From Desulfovibrio sp. (lineage in GTDB: Bacteria > Desulfobacterota > Desulfovibrionia > Desulfovibrionales > Desulfovibrionaceae), in assembly GCF_019424165.1 (NCBI RefSeq), contig NZ_JAHZAA010000045.1:1-6772 (forward strand): DNA of 6,772 nucleotides, read 5' to 3'. Shown here one piece after another: positions 1 through 5,308 of the stretch. Position 1 is the first letter of the stretch, and each line of letters opens with the position of its first letter. The notes under the pieces were generated by a model that was given only the letters and a program-made list of their open reading frames with translations, was not told where the DNA came from and made no database searches. The translations under genes and the position numbers were made by a program.

Positions 1-829
1 ATTCATATATGGTGTATCCGGCGGGCAGCCCCTTGATGTCATAGATGGTGTTGCCGTTGCTGTCGGTCTTTCTGGCATCAACCTGATCATAATAGACCGT
101 AAGGGTATGCGTACCCCCGCCTTCATCGTAGACGTCAATGCTGGACTGCGTGGCATAGGCCGTATCCGCCAGAGGCGGCTTGCTGCTGGCATCCCACAGG
201 TCGAAAAGGGCGGTCATGGGGCTGGTGTTGCTGGTAGTGCGATCCCCCTTGCCGTCGTTGGTAAGTCCCATGGTAAAGGTGACGTTGGTGGTCTGCTGGG
301 GAATAATATTCCAGCTGTCCAGCACAATGTCAGTGGGCGTGCCTGAACCGACATAGGCGGACTTGCTAAGGTCGGTATTGCCCAGGTTGGTTGCGCCACT
401 GTTAAAGGTGAGCTTCTTTTCGTTGTTCACCTTCCAGCCTTGCAGCAGATACCCCTCAGGGTTCTGGAGCTCGCGGTCCTTATTGAAATAAAAGTCACCT
501 GCGCGCGTGTAGTACATCTGCTTGCTGTTGGGCTTGCGCACCTGGAAAAAACCGTTACCGTCGATGGCAAGGTCTGTTACCGAGTTGGTGCTTTCAAGCG
601 AACCCTGGGAAAAGTCGCCCAATATGGCGTAGACGCTGGCTCCGGCGCCGATCTGGCTGGGACCGCTGGTGGTTCCGATGCCCCGGTACAGGTAGTCATT
701 GAAGTCCATGCGCTGGCTTTTAAAGCCCAGCGTGCTCACGTTGGCGATGTTATTGCCGACAACGTTCATCTTTTGACCGTGGCTGAGCAAGCCTGAAACG
801 CTTGTCCACATACTTGCTGAAAGACCCAT
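1..829 (-). CDS. flgE: Flagellar hook protein FlgE, 3' part missing
   Basis: FlgE is exported through the flagellar type III apparatus and polymerises under the FlgD cap into the hook, the flexible joint between rod and filament. The first 276 codons are in the window and the frame is still open at the left edge. The N-terminal rod/hook signature is clear: NNIANVSTLGFK at residues 26-37, the heptad-like helix before it (residues 3-25), LAIDGNGFF at 87-95 and YTRAGDF at 107-113. The later part (about 135 onward) is Thr/Asn/Gly-rich beta sequence, as expected for the FlaE-type surface domains. The ATG at 829-827 is chosen because GGAGGA lies about four bases upstream and because the protein then begins with the short MGLSASMW stretch typical of hook and rod proteins. 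It is the last gene seen of the fliK-flgD-flgE set. FlgG or another rod protein is less likely, given the preceding flgD and the long variable region. Confidence 0.96.
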   Translation of the reverse strand, partial: MGLSASMWTSVSGLLSHGQKMNVVGNNIANVSTLGFKSQRMDFNDYLYRGIGTTSGPSQIGAGASVYAILGDFSQGSLESTNSVTDLAIDGNGFFQVRKPNSKQMYYTRAGDFYFNKDRELQNPEGYLLQGWKVNNEKKLTFNSGATNLGNTDLSKSAYVGSGTPTDIVLDSWNIIPQQTTNVTFTMGLTNDGKGDRTTSNTSPMTALFDLWDASSKPPLADTAYATQSSIDVYDEGGGTHTLTVYYDQVDARKTDSNGNTIYDIKGLPAGYTIYE

Positions 830-833
830 AATT

Positions 834-839
834 TCCTCC
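834..839 (-). promoter_or_regulatory. Shine-Dalgarno site of flgE
   Basis: The minus strand reads GGAGGA here, four bases before the ATG at 829. It is a near-perfect anti-16S match and fits a structural gene made in many copies. It fixes the flgE start. Confidence 0.85.
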
Positions 840-874
840 GTGTCTCGGGATAGGGGGATATCTATTTTCAGAGA

Positions 875-896
875 GGGCGCGCTACTGGCGCAGCCC
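875..896 (-). other. Hairpin in the flgD-flgE intergenic spacer
   Basis: In transcript sense the segment is GGGC-T-GCGC-CAGTA-GCGC-GCCC: an eight-pair, all-GC stem with one bulged base and a five-base loop. It lies in the 112-base spacer between the flgD stop (942) and the flgE start (829). No T run follows it on the minus strand (next bases TCTCTGAAAATAG), so it does not look like an intrinsic terminator. A role as an mRNA stabiliser or processing site that gives flgE a separate expression level from flgD is inference. The rest of the spacer holds no clear promoter. Confidence 0.55.
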
Positions 897-941
897 TGGC
901 TCCTGTTTGTCGTCAGGTTGCCGTATTTAGGCGTTTATCTG

Positions 942-1802
942 TTAAAAAAGTCTGCCGTTAAAATTAATATTGCTGACATTGACATCACCGATACTCATCG
1001 TGCTCGCACGGGATTCGGGCTGCTCTTTGTCCTTATCGTCTTCAGGTTCCTTGTCTTCGCCGTCTTCCCCGTCCTTGTCTTTGTCGTCCGGCTTGGCGGC
1101 AACGGTGGCGGGTTCAGCAACCTGCCGCACATTGGCAAGCGGCATGAGCTGACCACCCTCAAGACCGAGATAGACCACGCCGCCATCGTTGACCACACCG
1201 GTAACCTTGGCGTCCACCACCTGGTCGGAAAGAACTGCATCGCCATTGGAGTCTCGCAACACAAGGTTGACCGTATATACGCCATCGCCCGCAACCGTGC
1301 CGTCAGTGGCCTTGCCGTTCCACAGGAATTCGTATGTGGTTCCCTTGTTTTTGGGACTGACTTCTTCAACGTATACGACGTTATTGTCGGCATCGCGCAC
1401 GGTGATGGTTCCGCCCACGGTATTGTCCGCAGGGGCGTACCGGAAGCGCGTGATGGTAGATTCCTTGGTGGTTTCATCAGTGACCTTGCCGATGGTATTG
1501 CCGCTGACAGTGACCTGCTTGCCGATGTAGGACGTGGCATTGATCATCTGCTGATTGTTGGTGGCGTCGGTGAGGCCTTCCATACTCGTATTGAGGTTCA
1601 TGAGCTGCTCAAGACTGGAAAATTGCGCCATCTGGGCAATAAATTCCTTGTCTTCCATAGGGTTGAGCGGATCCTGATACTTGAACTGCGTAACCAGCAG
1701 CAGCATGAAGGAATCTTTGTCCAGATTGCTGCCCTTTTGCTTGCTCAGGGCGGTATTGAACTCATTATTGGTTCTGTTCAGTGACTGTGTAATGCTGGAC
1801 AT
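942..1802 (-). CDS. flgD: Flagellar hook-capping scaffold protein FlgD with acidic C-terminal tail
   Basis: FlgD forms the cap at the tip of the growing hook and guides FlgE subunits into place; it is absent from the finished flagellum. The 286-residue product has the conserved N-terminal block at residues 31-68: FMLLLVTQF, then YQDPLNPMEDKEFIAQ at 42-57 and MAQFSSLEQL at 58-67. Residues about 88-230 form the usual beta-rich Tudor/Ig-like core (SYIGKQVTVSG at 91-101; GTTYEFLWNGKATDG at 154-168, the FlgD Ig-like hallmark). Typical FlgD proteins stop around 220-240 residues. This one adds a Lys/Asp/Glu-only-like stretch at 239-260, then a neutral 26-residue tail ending FNGRLF. The ATG at 1802 has GAGGAG five bases upstream. 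The start is 25 bases after the fliK stop, so the two genes are almost certainly co-transcribed. Confidence 0.96.
   Translation of the reverse strand: MSSITQSLNRTNNEFNTALSKQKGSNLDKDSFMLLLVTQFKYQDPLNPMEDKEFIAQMAQFSSLEQLMNLNTSMEGLTDATNNQQMINATSYIGKQVTVSGNTIGKVTDETTKESTITRFRYAPADNTVGGTITVRDADNNVVYVEEVSPKNKGTTYEFLWNGKATDGTVAGDGVYTVNLVLRDSNGDAVLSDQVVDAKVTGVVNDGGVVYLGLEGGQLMPLANVRQVAEPATVAAKPDDKDKDGEDGEDKEPEDDKDKEQPESRASTMSIGDVNVSNINFNGRLF
1023..1088 (-). repeat. Low-complexity acidic repeat within flgD
   Basis: The segment encodes residues 239-260 of FlgD, built almost only from Asp, Lys, Glu and Gly. In DNA it is a run of imperfect six- and nine-base units of the type GACAAG/GAAGAC, which could shorten or lengthen by replication slippage in whole codons. 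It separates the folded FlgD core from a short C-terminal peptide and is probably a disordered linker. Confidence 0.7.
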
Positions 1803-1807
1803 GACTA

Positions 1808-1813
1808 CTCCTC
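1808..1813 (-). promoter_or_regulatory. Shine-Dalgarno site of flgD
   Basis: The minus strand reads GAGGAG, five bases before the flgD ATG at 1802 and inside the 25-base gap after fliK. It is a strong independent site, so flgD need not depend on translational coupling to fliK. Confidence 0.8.
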
Positions 1814-1827
1814 ACGCCGGGCTGTTT

Positions 1828-3693
1828 TTATGCCACCACATGCAAAGAGCGGGTGGCATATCTTGCCGCATGCGTATGGGAATGCACAGGCTGTTCCAAA
1901 GCTGTATCTTCAGAATTAGTTGTTTTATTACGCGCTGTTGAAAGATTTTTCAGCCGGGAAAGTTCTTCGCGCCGGGCATCTTCTTCCTGCCAGGAGTTAT
2001 GTTGGTTCAGGTTCTGCCAGGCATTTTCGTCCTGTTGGCGTGAGTTGAGCTGCACTTCAACCTTGTCCACCTTGAGCCCCTGCTGTTCCAGATTGATGCG
2101 GATTGCTTCCAGTTGGCGGGTGACCATTTCGGCAGTTTCGGTCTTTTCAGAGCGGATAGTGGCGCTGACTTCGCCATTACGCAGGCTGAGGCTGAGCGTT
2201 ATGGCCCCAAGTTCCTGGGGGTGCAGTTGCAGATCCAGCCGGGTCGTGCCGTTTCTGAAGTTGGAGAGCAGCCCCTGTTCCACCTGCTGTGCCACATAAC
2301 GGGGGATTGGAGCCGGGCGCGAAACTTCCGGAGATGCCTGATTTGCGGCATCCAGTGTTTGCAGCACAGCGGCTGCCGCCTGATTGTCCTGCCGGCTGTT
2401 GAAAAGCGGCTGCGCTTCCACCTTGCGGGTCATTTCTCCCCACGAGGCATCACGTCCTGTATCCTTATTGTTGTTTGACCCATCTTCACCGAACGTCTGA
2501 TATCCGGTTTGTCCCCCCTTGCCGCCGTCATTTTGCTTTCCGCTTGGCATGGGGCCTTCAGCATGCTGTTGCGCTGTACTCTGCTGGTTGGATGCCTGCT
2601 CAGTATTCGCCGAAACACGGGTAAAGGTTGTTTCCGCCTTGCTGCCCTGCGCGCCCGCATGTCCCACCCCCGCACTCTGGCTGCCGTCAAGCTTTCTGCT
2701 TATGGCGTGACTTTGGCGTTCGAAACTTTCGAGGTCTTGGGCCTTCTGTCCATCCTGGCCTGTGGCGGTGAGCGTTTCTTCCAGCATATGCCGAGTGTTT
2801 TTCTGAACGGTCTGGTCTATAAGAATTTTGCTCTGTTGCGCTTCTTTATTGCGCAAAGCACTTGCCTGAAGTTCTTTTTCAGTGCGGGCGCGAGCCTTGT
2901 TTACAAGAGGCTGCAATGTTTGTTGCAGAGCTGCATCCAGCTGCTTTTGTGCAGTTTTTTGTGCGGTAAAGTGATGGGCCGCAGGGGCCATAAGAGAAGA
3001 AAACTGTCCCAGGAGCAGGCTCACGCCATCATTGCCGCCAAAGCCCTTGAGCAGGGTTTGCAGGCTTGCTGTATCCAGTCCGATTCCGCGGCCCAGTGCC
3101 ATCGCTTCGGCTGCTTCCACATCAATAGTCGCAGTAGGATCAAGGTGCGCAATGAAAGAGTAGATAGTGTCAAGGGCAGCCTCGCCCTTGCCTTCGCCCA
3201 TGAGCTGCTGCACGCGGGTTTCGAGCACGCCGGAAGGATCTATTTTCTTGAGCAGGGCGCTGATGTGCGTCTTGTCGTCATCGCTGAGAATGGGGCTGCC
3301 CCCGAGGCCTTGCAGACTGGCCATAATCTGGGCAAGAGTTGCGCCGTCCGGCTGATCTGCCAGGGCATCAAATTTTTTCAGGGCGTCAAGCGGGGCGCCT
3401 GCCTTGATAAGGTCGCGCCGAAGTTCAGCTATTTCCTGCTTGGTGAAGCATACTTCGTCAAGCGTATAGGTAACGCCATTGGTAGTGGTGCGGCTGTACG
3501 GACTCTGCACACGCGGCGCTTCGGATGTCGTCGTGGGCTGCTGCATGGCCGAGCTTGCAGAAACATGCTCCCCCCGTTCCACACTGTCGATAGCACCGTG
3601 GACGGCGGAGAAAAAATCGGCAAAGGATGAGCTATCCTTGCTGCTGGTAAAGAGGGCGTCGAACGGGGCGGCGCTTGTGGGAATAATCTGCAT
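1828..3693 (-). CDS. fliK: Flagellar hook-length control protein FliK
   Basis: FliK is a secreted molecular ruler: it measures the growing hook and switches the export gate from hook to filament substrates. The product is 621 residues from the chosen start. The C-terminal Flg_hook domain is clear at about 470-553: TRLDLQLHPQELGAITLSLS at 484-503, then GEVSATIRSE and LEAIRINLEQQGLKVDKVEV at 528-547. Before it lies a Gln/Ala/Asn/Gly-rich, probably disordered region (336-426) and a Lys/Gln/Ala-rich helical part (about 241-306). The N-terminal half (83-234) holds three degenerate helical repeats. About 68 hydrophilic residues, rich in Gln, Asn, Trp and His, follow the domain. The start is the second of two adjacent ATGs, six bases after AAGGAG at 3705-3700; the ATG at 3696 is the alternative. 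The frame runs on to a TTG at 3735, but that would bury the ribosome site inside the gene. FliK proteins are poorly conserved outside the C-terminal domain, so the call rests on that domain plus flgD and flgE next door. Confidence 0.93.
   Translation of the reverse strand: MQIIPTSAAPFDALFTSSKDSSSFADFFSAVHGAIDSVERGEHVSASSAMQQPTTTSEAPRVQSPYSRTTTNGVTYTLDEVCFTKQEIAELRRDLIKAGAPLDALKKFDALADQPDGATLAQIMASLQGLGGSPILSDDDKTHISALLKKIDPSGVLETRVQQLMGEGKGEAALDTIYSFIAHLDPTATIDVEAAEAMALGRGIGLDTASLQTLLKGFGGNDGVSLLLGQFSSLMAPAAHHFTAQKTAQKQLDAALQQTLQPLVNKARARTEKELQASALRNKEAQQSKILIDQTVQKNTRHMLEETLTATGQDGQKAQDLESFERQSHAISRKLDGSQSAGVGHAGAQGSKAETTFTRVSANTEQASNQQSTAQQHAEGPMPSGKQNDGGKGGQTGYQTFGEDGSNNNKDTGRDASWGEMTRKVEAQPLFNSRQDNQAAAAVLQTLDAANQASPEVSRPAPIPRYVAQQVEQGLLSNFRNGTTRLDLQLHPQELGAITLSLSLRNGEVSATIRSEKTETAEMVTRQLEAIRINLEQQGLKVDKVEVQLNSRQQDENAWQNLNQHNSWQEEDARREELSRLKNLSTARNKTTNSEDTALEQPVHSHTHAARYATRSLHVVA
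1829..1860 (-). other. Nine-base inverted repeat covering the fliK stop codon
   Basis: TATGCCACC at 1829-1837 and GGTGGCATA at 1852-1860 (plus strand) are perfect reverse complements separated by 14 bases. In the transcript they would form a hairpin that takes in part of the fliK stop codon and ends just upstream of the flgD ribosome site. It is followed by AAAAACAG, not a U run, so it is not an intrinsic terminator. It may be an mRNA stability or coupling element (inference). Confidence 0.5.
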
Positions 3694-3699
3694 CATGCA

Positions 3700-3705
3700 C
3701 TCCTT
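3700..3705 (-). promoter_or_regulatory. Shine-Dalgarno site that decides the fliK start
   Basis: The minus strand reads AAGGAG, three bases before the ATG at 3696 and six before the ATG at 3693. The six-base spacing favours 3693. The in-frame TTG at 3735 has only AT-rich sequence upstream, with no comparable site. Confidence 0.75.
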
Positions 3706-3735
3706 GCACCCGGTGTAATACAAAGAGTGTTCCAA

Positions 3736-3756
3736 AAAATAAAACTTATTTATTTT
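3736..3756. repeat. Eight-base AT inverted repeat upstream of fliK
   Basis: AAAATAAA at 3736-3743 and TTTATTTT at 3749-3756 are perfect reverse complements around a five-base spacer. They sit just downstream of the candidate -10 element, where a start site would fall, so the repeat could be an operator. It could equally arise by chance in a stretch that is nearly all A and T. Confidence 0.4.
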
Positions 3757-3784
3757 AATATATTATGTGGTTAATCAAAAACAA
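3757..3784 (-). promoter_or_regulatory. Candidate promoter of the fliK-flgD-flgE operon
   Basis: On the minus strand TTGTTT (3784-3779) and TATATT (3762-3757) are 16 bases apart, a partial -35 and a five-of-six -10 match to the housekeeping consensus. CATAAT at 3767-3762 is an alternative -10. The surrounding 3731-3787 has only 8 G or C in 57 bases, in sharp contrast with the flanking genes, which supports a promoter in this gap. No sigma-28 element (GCCGATAA type) and no correctly spaced sigma-54 element was found, although flagellar middle genes often use sigma-54. The exact boxes are uncertain. Confidence 0.35.
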
Positions 3785-3787
3785 TAA

Positions 3788-3800
3788 GGCAAGTATTGCC
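3788..3800. repeat. Short palindrome GGCAA-GTA-TTGCC
   Basis: This is a perfect five-base inverted repeat with a three-base centre, located immediately upstream of the candidate -35 element. It could be a regulator site. It is too short to assign to any regulator. Confidence 0.3.
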
Positions 3801-3862
3801 GGGGGGTGCAAAAAGAAAGACCGGAGAGCGGAGGAAGGAAAGGGGAGGGAGGAAGTGAAAAA
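3801..3862 (-). other. Polypyrimidine (C/U-rich) 3' leader after the family 9 glycosyltransferase gene
   Basis: Just after the glycosyltransferase stop codon the transcript strand is nearly all C and U for 62 bases. Plus-strand bases 3830-3855 are 26 consecutive purines. Only six bases in 3801-3862 break the pattern (3807, 3809, 3821, 3822, 3829 and 3856). C-rich, G-poor unstructured RNA after a stop codon is the type of sequence on which Rho loads, so this may end the glycosyltransferase transcript before the hook operon. No strong GC hairpin followed by a U run exists here. Confidence 0.4.
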
Positions 3863-5278
3863 TCAGGAATGGTTCATGAACAGGGCGCTGATTTCTTCCA
3901 GATTATCAAGAGCCATACGCCATGCTTTGGGGGAGTAATCATCATTTTGCATGCGCATGTGTAAATATCCGCTGAAAAGGCGGATTACGGGAGGCTGGGA
4001 GCGCCAGAAATCATCAGGCAATATGCGCGCGCCCTGTTTGAGATGGCGTGAAAAACTGGCACAAAGTCCGGCAAGTCCGGCTGCCACACTTTCAGCCATT
4101 GGGGGAAAAGCCGCGCGCAGGCGTTCCAGCCTGCTGATCAGCAAGGCGCGCTGCGCTGGGTTGTAGAGAAAAAGAAAAACGGCCTGCCAAAGGTCTTCAA
4201 GCAAAGGCCGGCAGCTTATATCCGTTCCGAGGCCTACGTGCTCGAGGGTATATAACCCCAGGGCATCGCGCCCGGTACTGTACAGACGCAAGCCCGATGG
4301 CACTGCCGGGTGGTCAGGCGTGCGCAAAAGGCTCAGGATCAGCCTGGCAACCCCAGAAGCCGTGAATGCCTGTTTGCAGTAAAGCTTTCCACGGTAACAC
4401 TGCCAACACCCCACACAGCTCATGGCTGCGCGTAGAACATGTTGCCCGGGAGCTGACGGTCCCGTTTCTCTGGCATGAACTGGCCCCATGGAAAGATTGA
4501 GCACAGGTACGCCCACAAAATCGGCCAGATGCATGGGACCTGTGTCTGGCGTAACGCACAGGTCCAACGTGCGCATGAGGGCAGCCAACTCTTTGAGCGA
4601 GAGGCGTCCGCAAAGATTGGCTCCCGGCAGTCCGGATTTTTGGGCGACCTCCTGCCCCAGGCTCTGTTCCGCCGGGCCGCCTAAAAACAGCGGCAACATC
4701 CCTTCGGCGGCCAGCCGCCGTGCCAGCCGCGCCCAGAAGTCCGCATCTGGCCGCTTGGCAAGTTCACTGGCCCCGAGAACCATGCCGATACGGCCTGTTC
4801 CCGCCGGGCGGGGAGATGGTCGGAACACGCCTGTAAGATCGGCTTGCGGCGAAAGGTCCAACATATACAGGTCGGCCCAGTGAAAGGCATTGTTACGATT
4901 GTTGTGGGTCAGTGCGGCGCGGTAGAGTTGCCAGTAGCCGTTGATGTGCTGATGGCTCGGCAGGGTGCCGGCTTCGATGGCTTCCGGGCCAAGCTTGTGC
5001 CTTGCCTTCAGCTTTGCCTGGCAGGTCAGAGCCTGCGGACGGCTGCTCAGGTTCAGGGCCAGCTCATAATGGCGTTGTTCCAGAGCGTGGCAGTGAGCAG
5101 GTGGAAAAAAAACCACATTGGGAGCCAGTGGCATAAGGTCCTGAAAAAAATCCGGTTCAGCCGCAACCCATACCTCGTGTCCGGCCCAGTGGCGCAGAAG
5201 GAAGCCAAGCAGGGGCATGGTGAGGATCAGGTCTCCCATGCGGTGCATCTGAAGAACCAGAACAGGGTCCGTGCTCAT
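3863..5278 (-). CDS. Glycosyltransferase family 9 (heptosyltransferase-like) protein with C-terminal extension
   Basis: The 471-residue product has the family 9 fold, which moves a heptose or related sugar from a nucleotide donor onto a lipopolysaccharide core or other acceptor at the cytoplasmic side. Visible motifs are RMGDLILTMPLL at 13-24 (N-terminal acceptor-side loop with the conserved Asp16), LGASELAKRPDADFWARL at 168-185 (donor-binding Lys175), the beta-alpha segment LPLFLGGPAEQ at 195-205, and TPDTGPMHLADFVGVPVLNL at 243-262, the family signature. A cysteine cluster follows (Cys288, Cys291, Cys294, Cys301). WaaC/WaaF-type enzymes are about 320-350 residues; here roughly 140 mostly helical residues follow from about 330, without a recognised domain. 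The ATG overlaps the upstream stop as ATGA and lacks a good ribosome site, so translation is probably coupled. The acceptor could be lipopolysaccharide, flagellin or another glycan; the position beside hook genes makes flagellar glycosylation possible but unproven. Confidence 0.88.
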   Translation of the reverse strand: MSTDPVLVLQMHRMGDLILTMPLLGFLLRHWAGHEVWVAAEPDFFQDLMPLAPNVVFFPPAHCHALEQRHYELALNLSSRPQALTCQAKLKARHKLGPEAIEAGTLPSHQHINGYWQLYRAALTHNNRNNAFHWADLYMLDLSPQADLTGVFRPSPRPAGTGRIGMVLGASELAKRPDADFWARLARRLAAEGMLPLFLGGPAEQSLGQEVAQKSGLPGANLCGRLSLKELAALMRTLDLCVTPDTGPMHLADFVGVPVLNLSMGPVHARETGPSAPGQHVLRAAMSCVGCWQCYRGKLYCKQAFTASGVARLILSLLRTPDHPAVPSGLRLYSTGRDALGLYTLEHVGLGTDISCRPLLEDLWQAVFLFLYNPAQRALLISRLERLRAAFPPMAESVAAGLAGLCASFSRHLKQGARILPDDFWRSQPPVIRLFSGYLHMRMQNDDYSPKAWRMALDNLEEISALFMNHS

Positions 5279-5308
5279 GCGTCTGGTCCGCGTTCTATAA
5301 TTTTTTTT
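5254..5308 (-). promoter_or_regulatory. Candidate -1 frameshift signal linking the two glycosyltransferase genes
   Basis: Eight A on the minus strand (5308-5301) are phased ACA AAA AAA ATT, giving an in-frame A_AAA_AAA heptamer eleven codons before the upstream stop. After a -1 slip the frame reads AAT TAT AGA ACG CGG ACC AGA CGC ATG, without a stop, into the ATG of the downstream gene. Twelve bases after the heptamer, GGACCAG (5289-5283) can pair with CTGGTTC (5260-5254) in a seven-pair stem with one G-U, enclosing the downstream start in a 22-base loop. There is no clear stimulatory Shine-Dalgarno sequence upstream. The signal is seen; its use is inference. Confidence 0.35.
5275..5278 (-). 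other. ATGA stop/start overlap
   Basis: The TGA of the CgeB-type gene and the ATG of the family 9 gene share four bases. The sequence before the ATG (GCGGACCAGACGC) has no good Shine-Dalgarno site, which favours re-initiation by ribosomes finishing the upstream gene and roughly equal amounts of the two enzymes. Confidence 0.8.

Noticed and set aside
1053..1088. EF-hand-like calcium loop (DxDxDG) in the FlgD acidic tail
   Set aside because: The first six positions fit, but position 8 is Asp instead of a hydrophobic residue and position 12 is Lys instead of Glu. Low complexity explains the match.
840..1784. A 314-codon plus-strand open frame opposite flgD that appears to have a membrane segment
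   Set aside because: The apparent hydrophobic stretch is only the reverse reading of the acidic FlgD repeat (Asp/Glu/Lys codons read backwards as Val/Phe/Leu). flgD itself is unmistakable.
1829..1860. Intrinsic terminator at the end of fliK
   Set aside because: The stem is good, but on the transcript strand it is followed by AAAAACAG instead of a U run, and flgD starts 25 bases later.
2509..3630. A 373-codon open frame on the plus strand opposite fliK
   Set aside because: It lies wholly antisense to fliK, has no ribosome site, and its product is Cys/Leu/Phe-rich with no recognisable motif. It mirrors the codon use of fliK.
3788..3822. Sigma-54-like elements upstream of fliK (TTTTTGCA after CCGG, and CCGGCAATACTTGCC)
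   Set aside because: The GG-to-GC spacing is 13 bases in the first and 10 in the second, where sigma-54 promoters need 12. A weak match with right spacing in the flgD-flgE gap (AGGAGC-N5-CTGC) has a poor -24 box.
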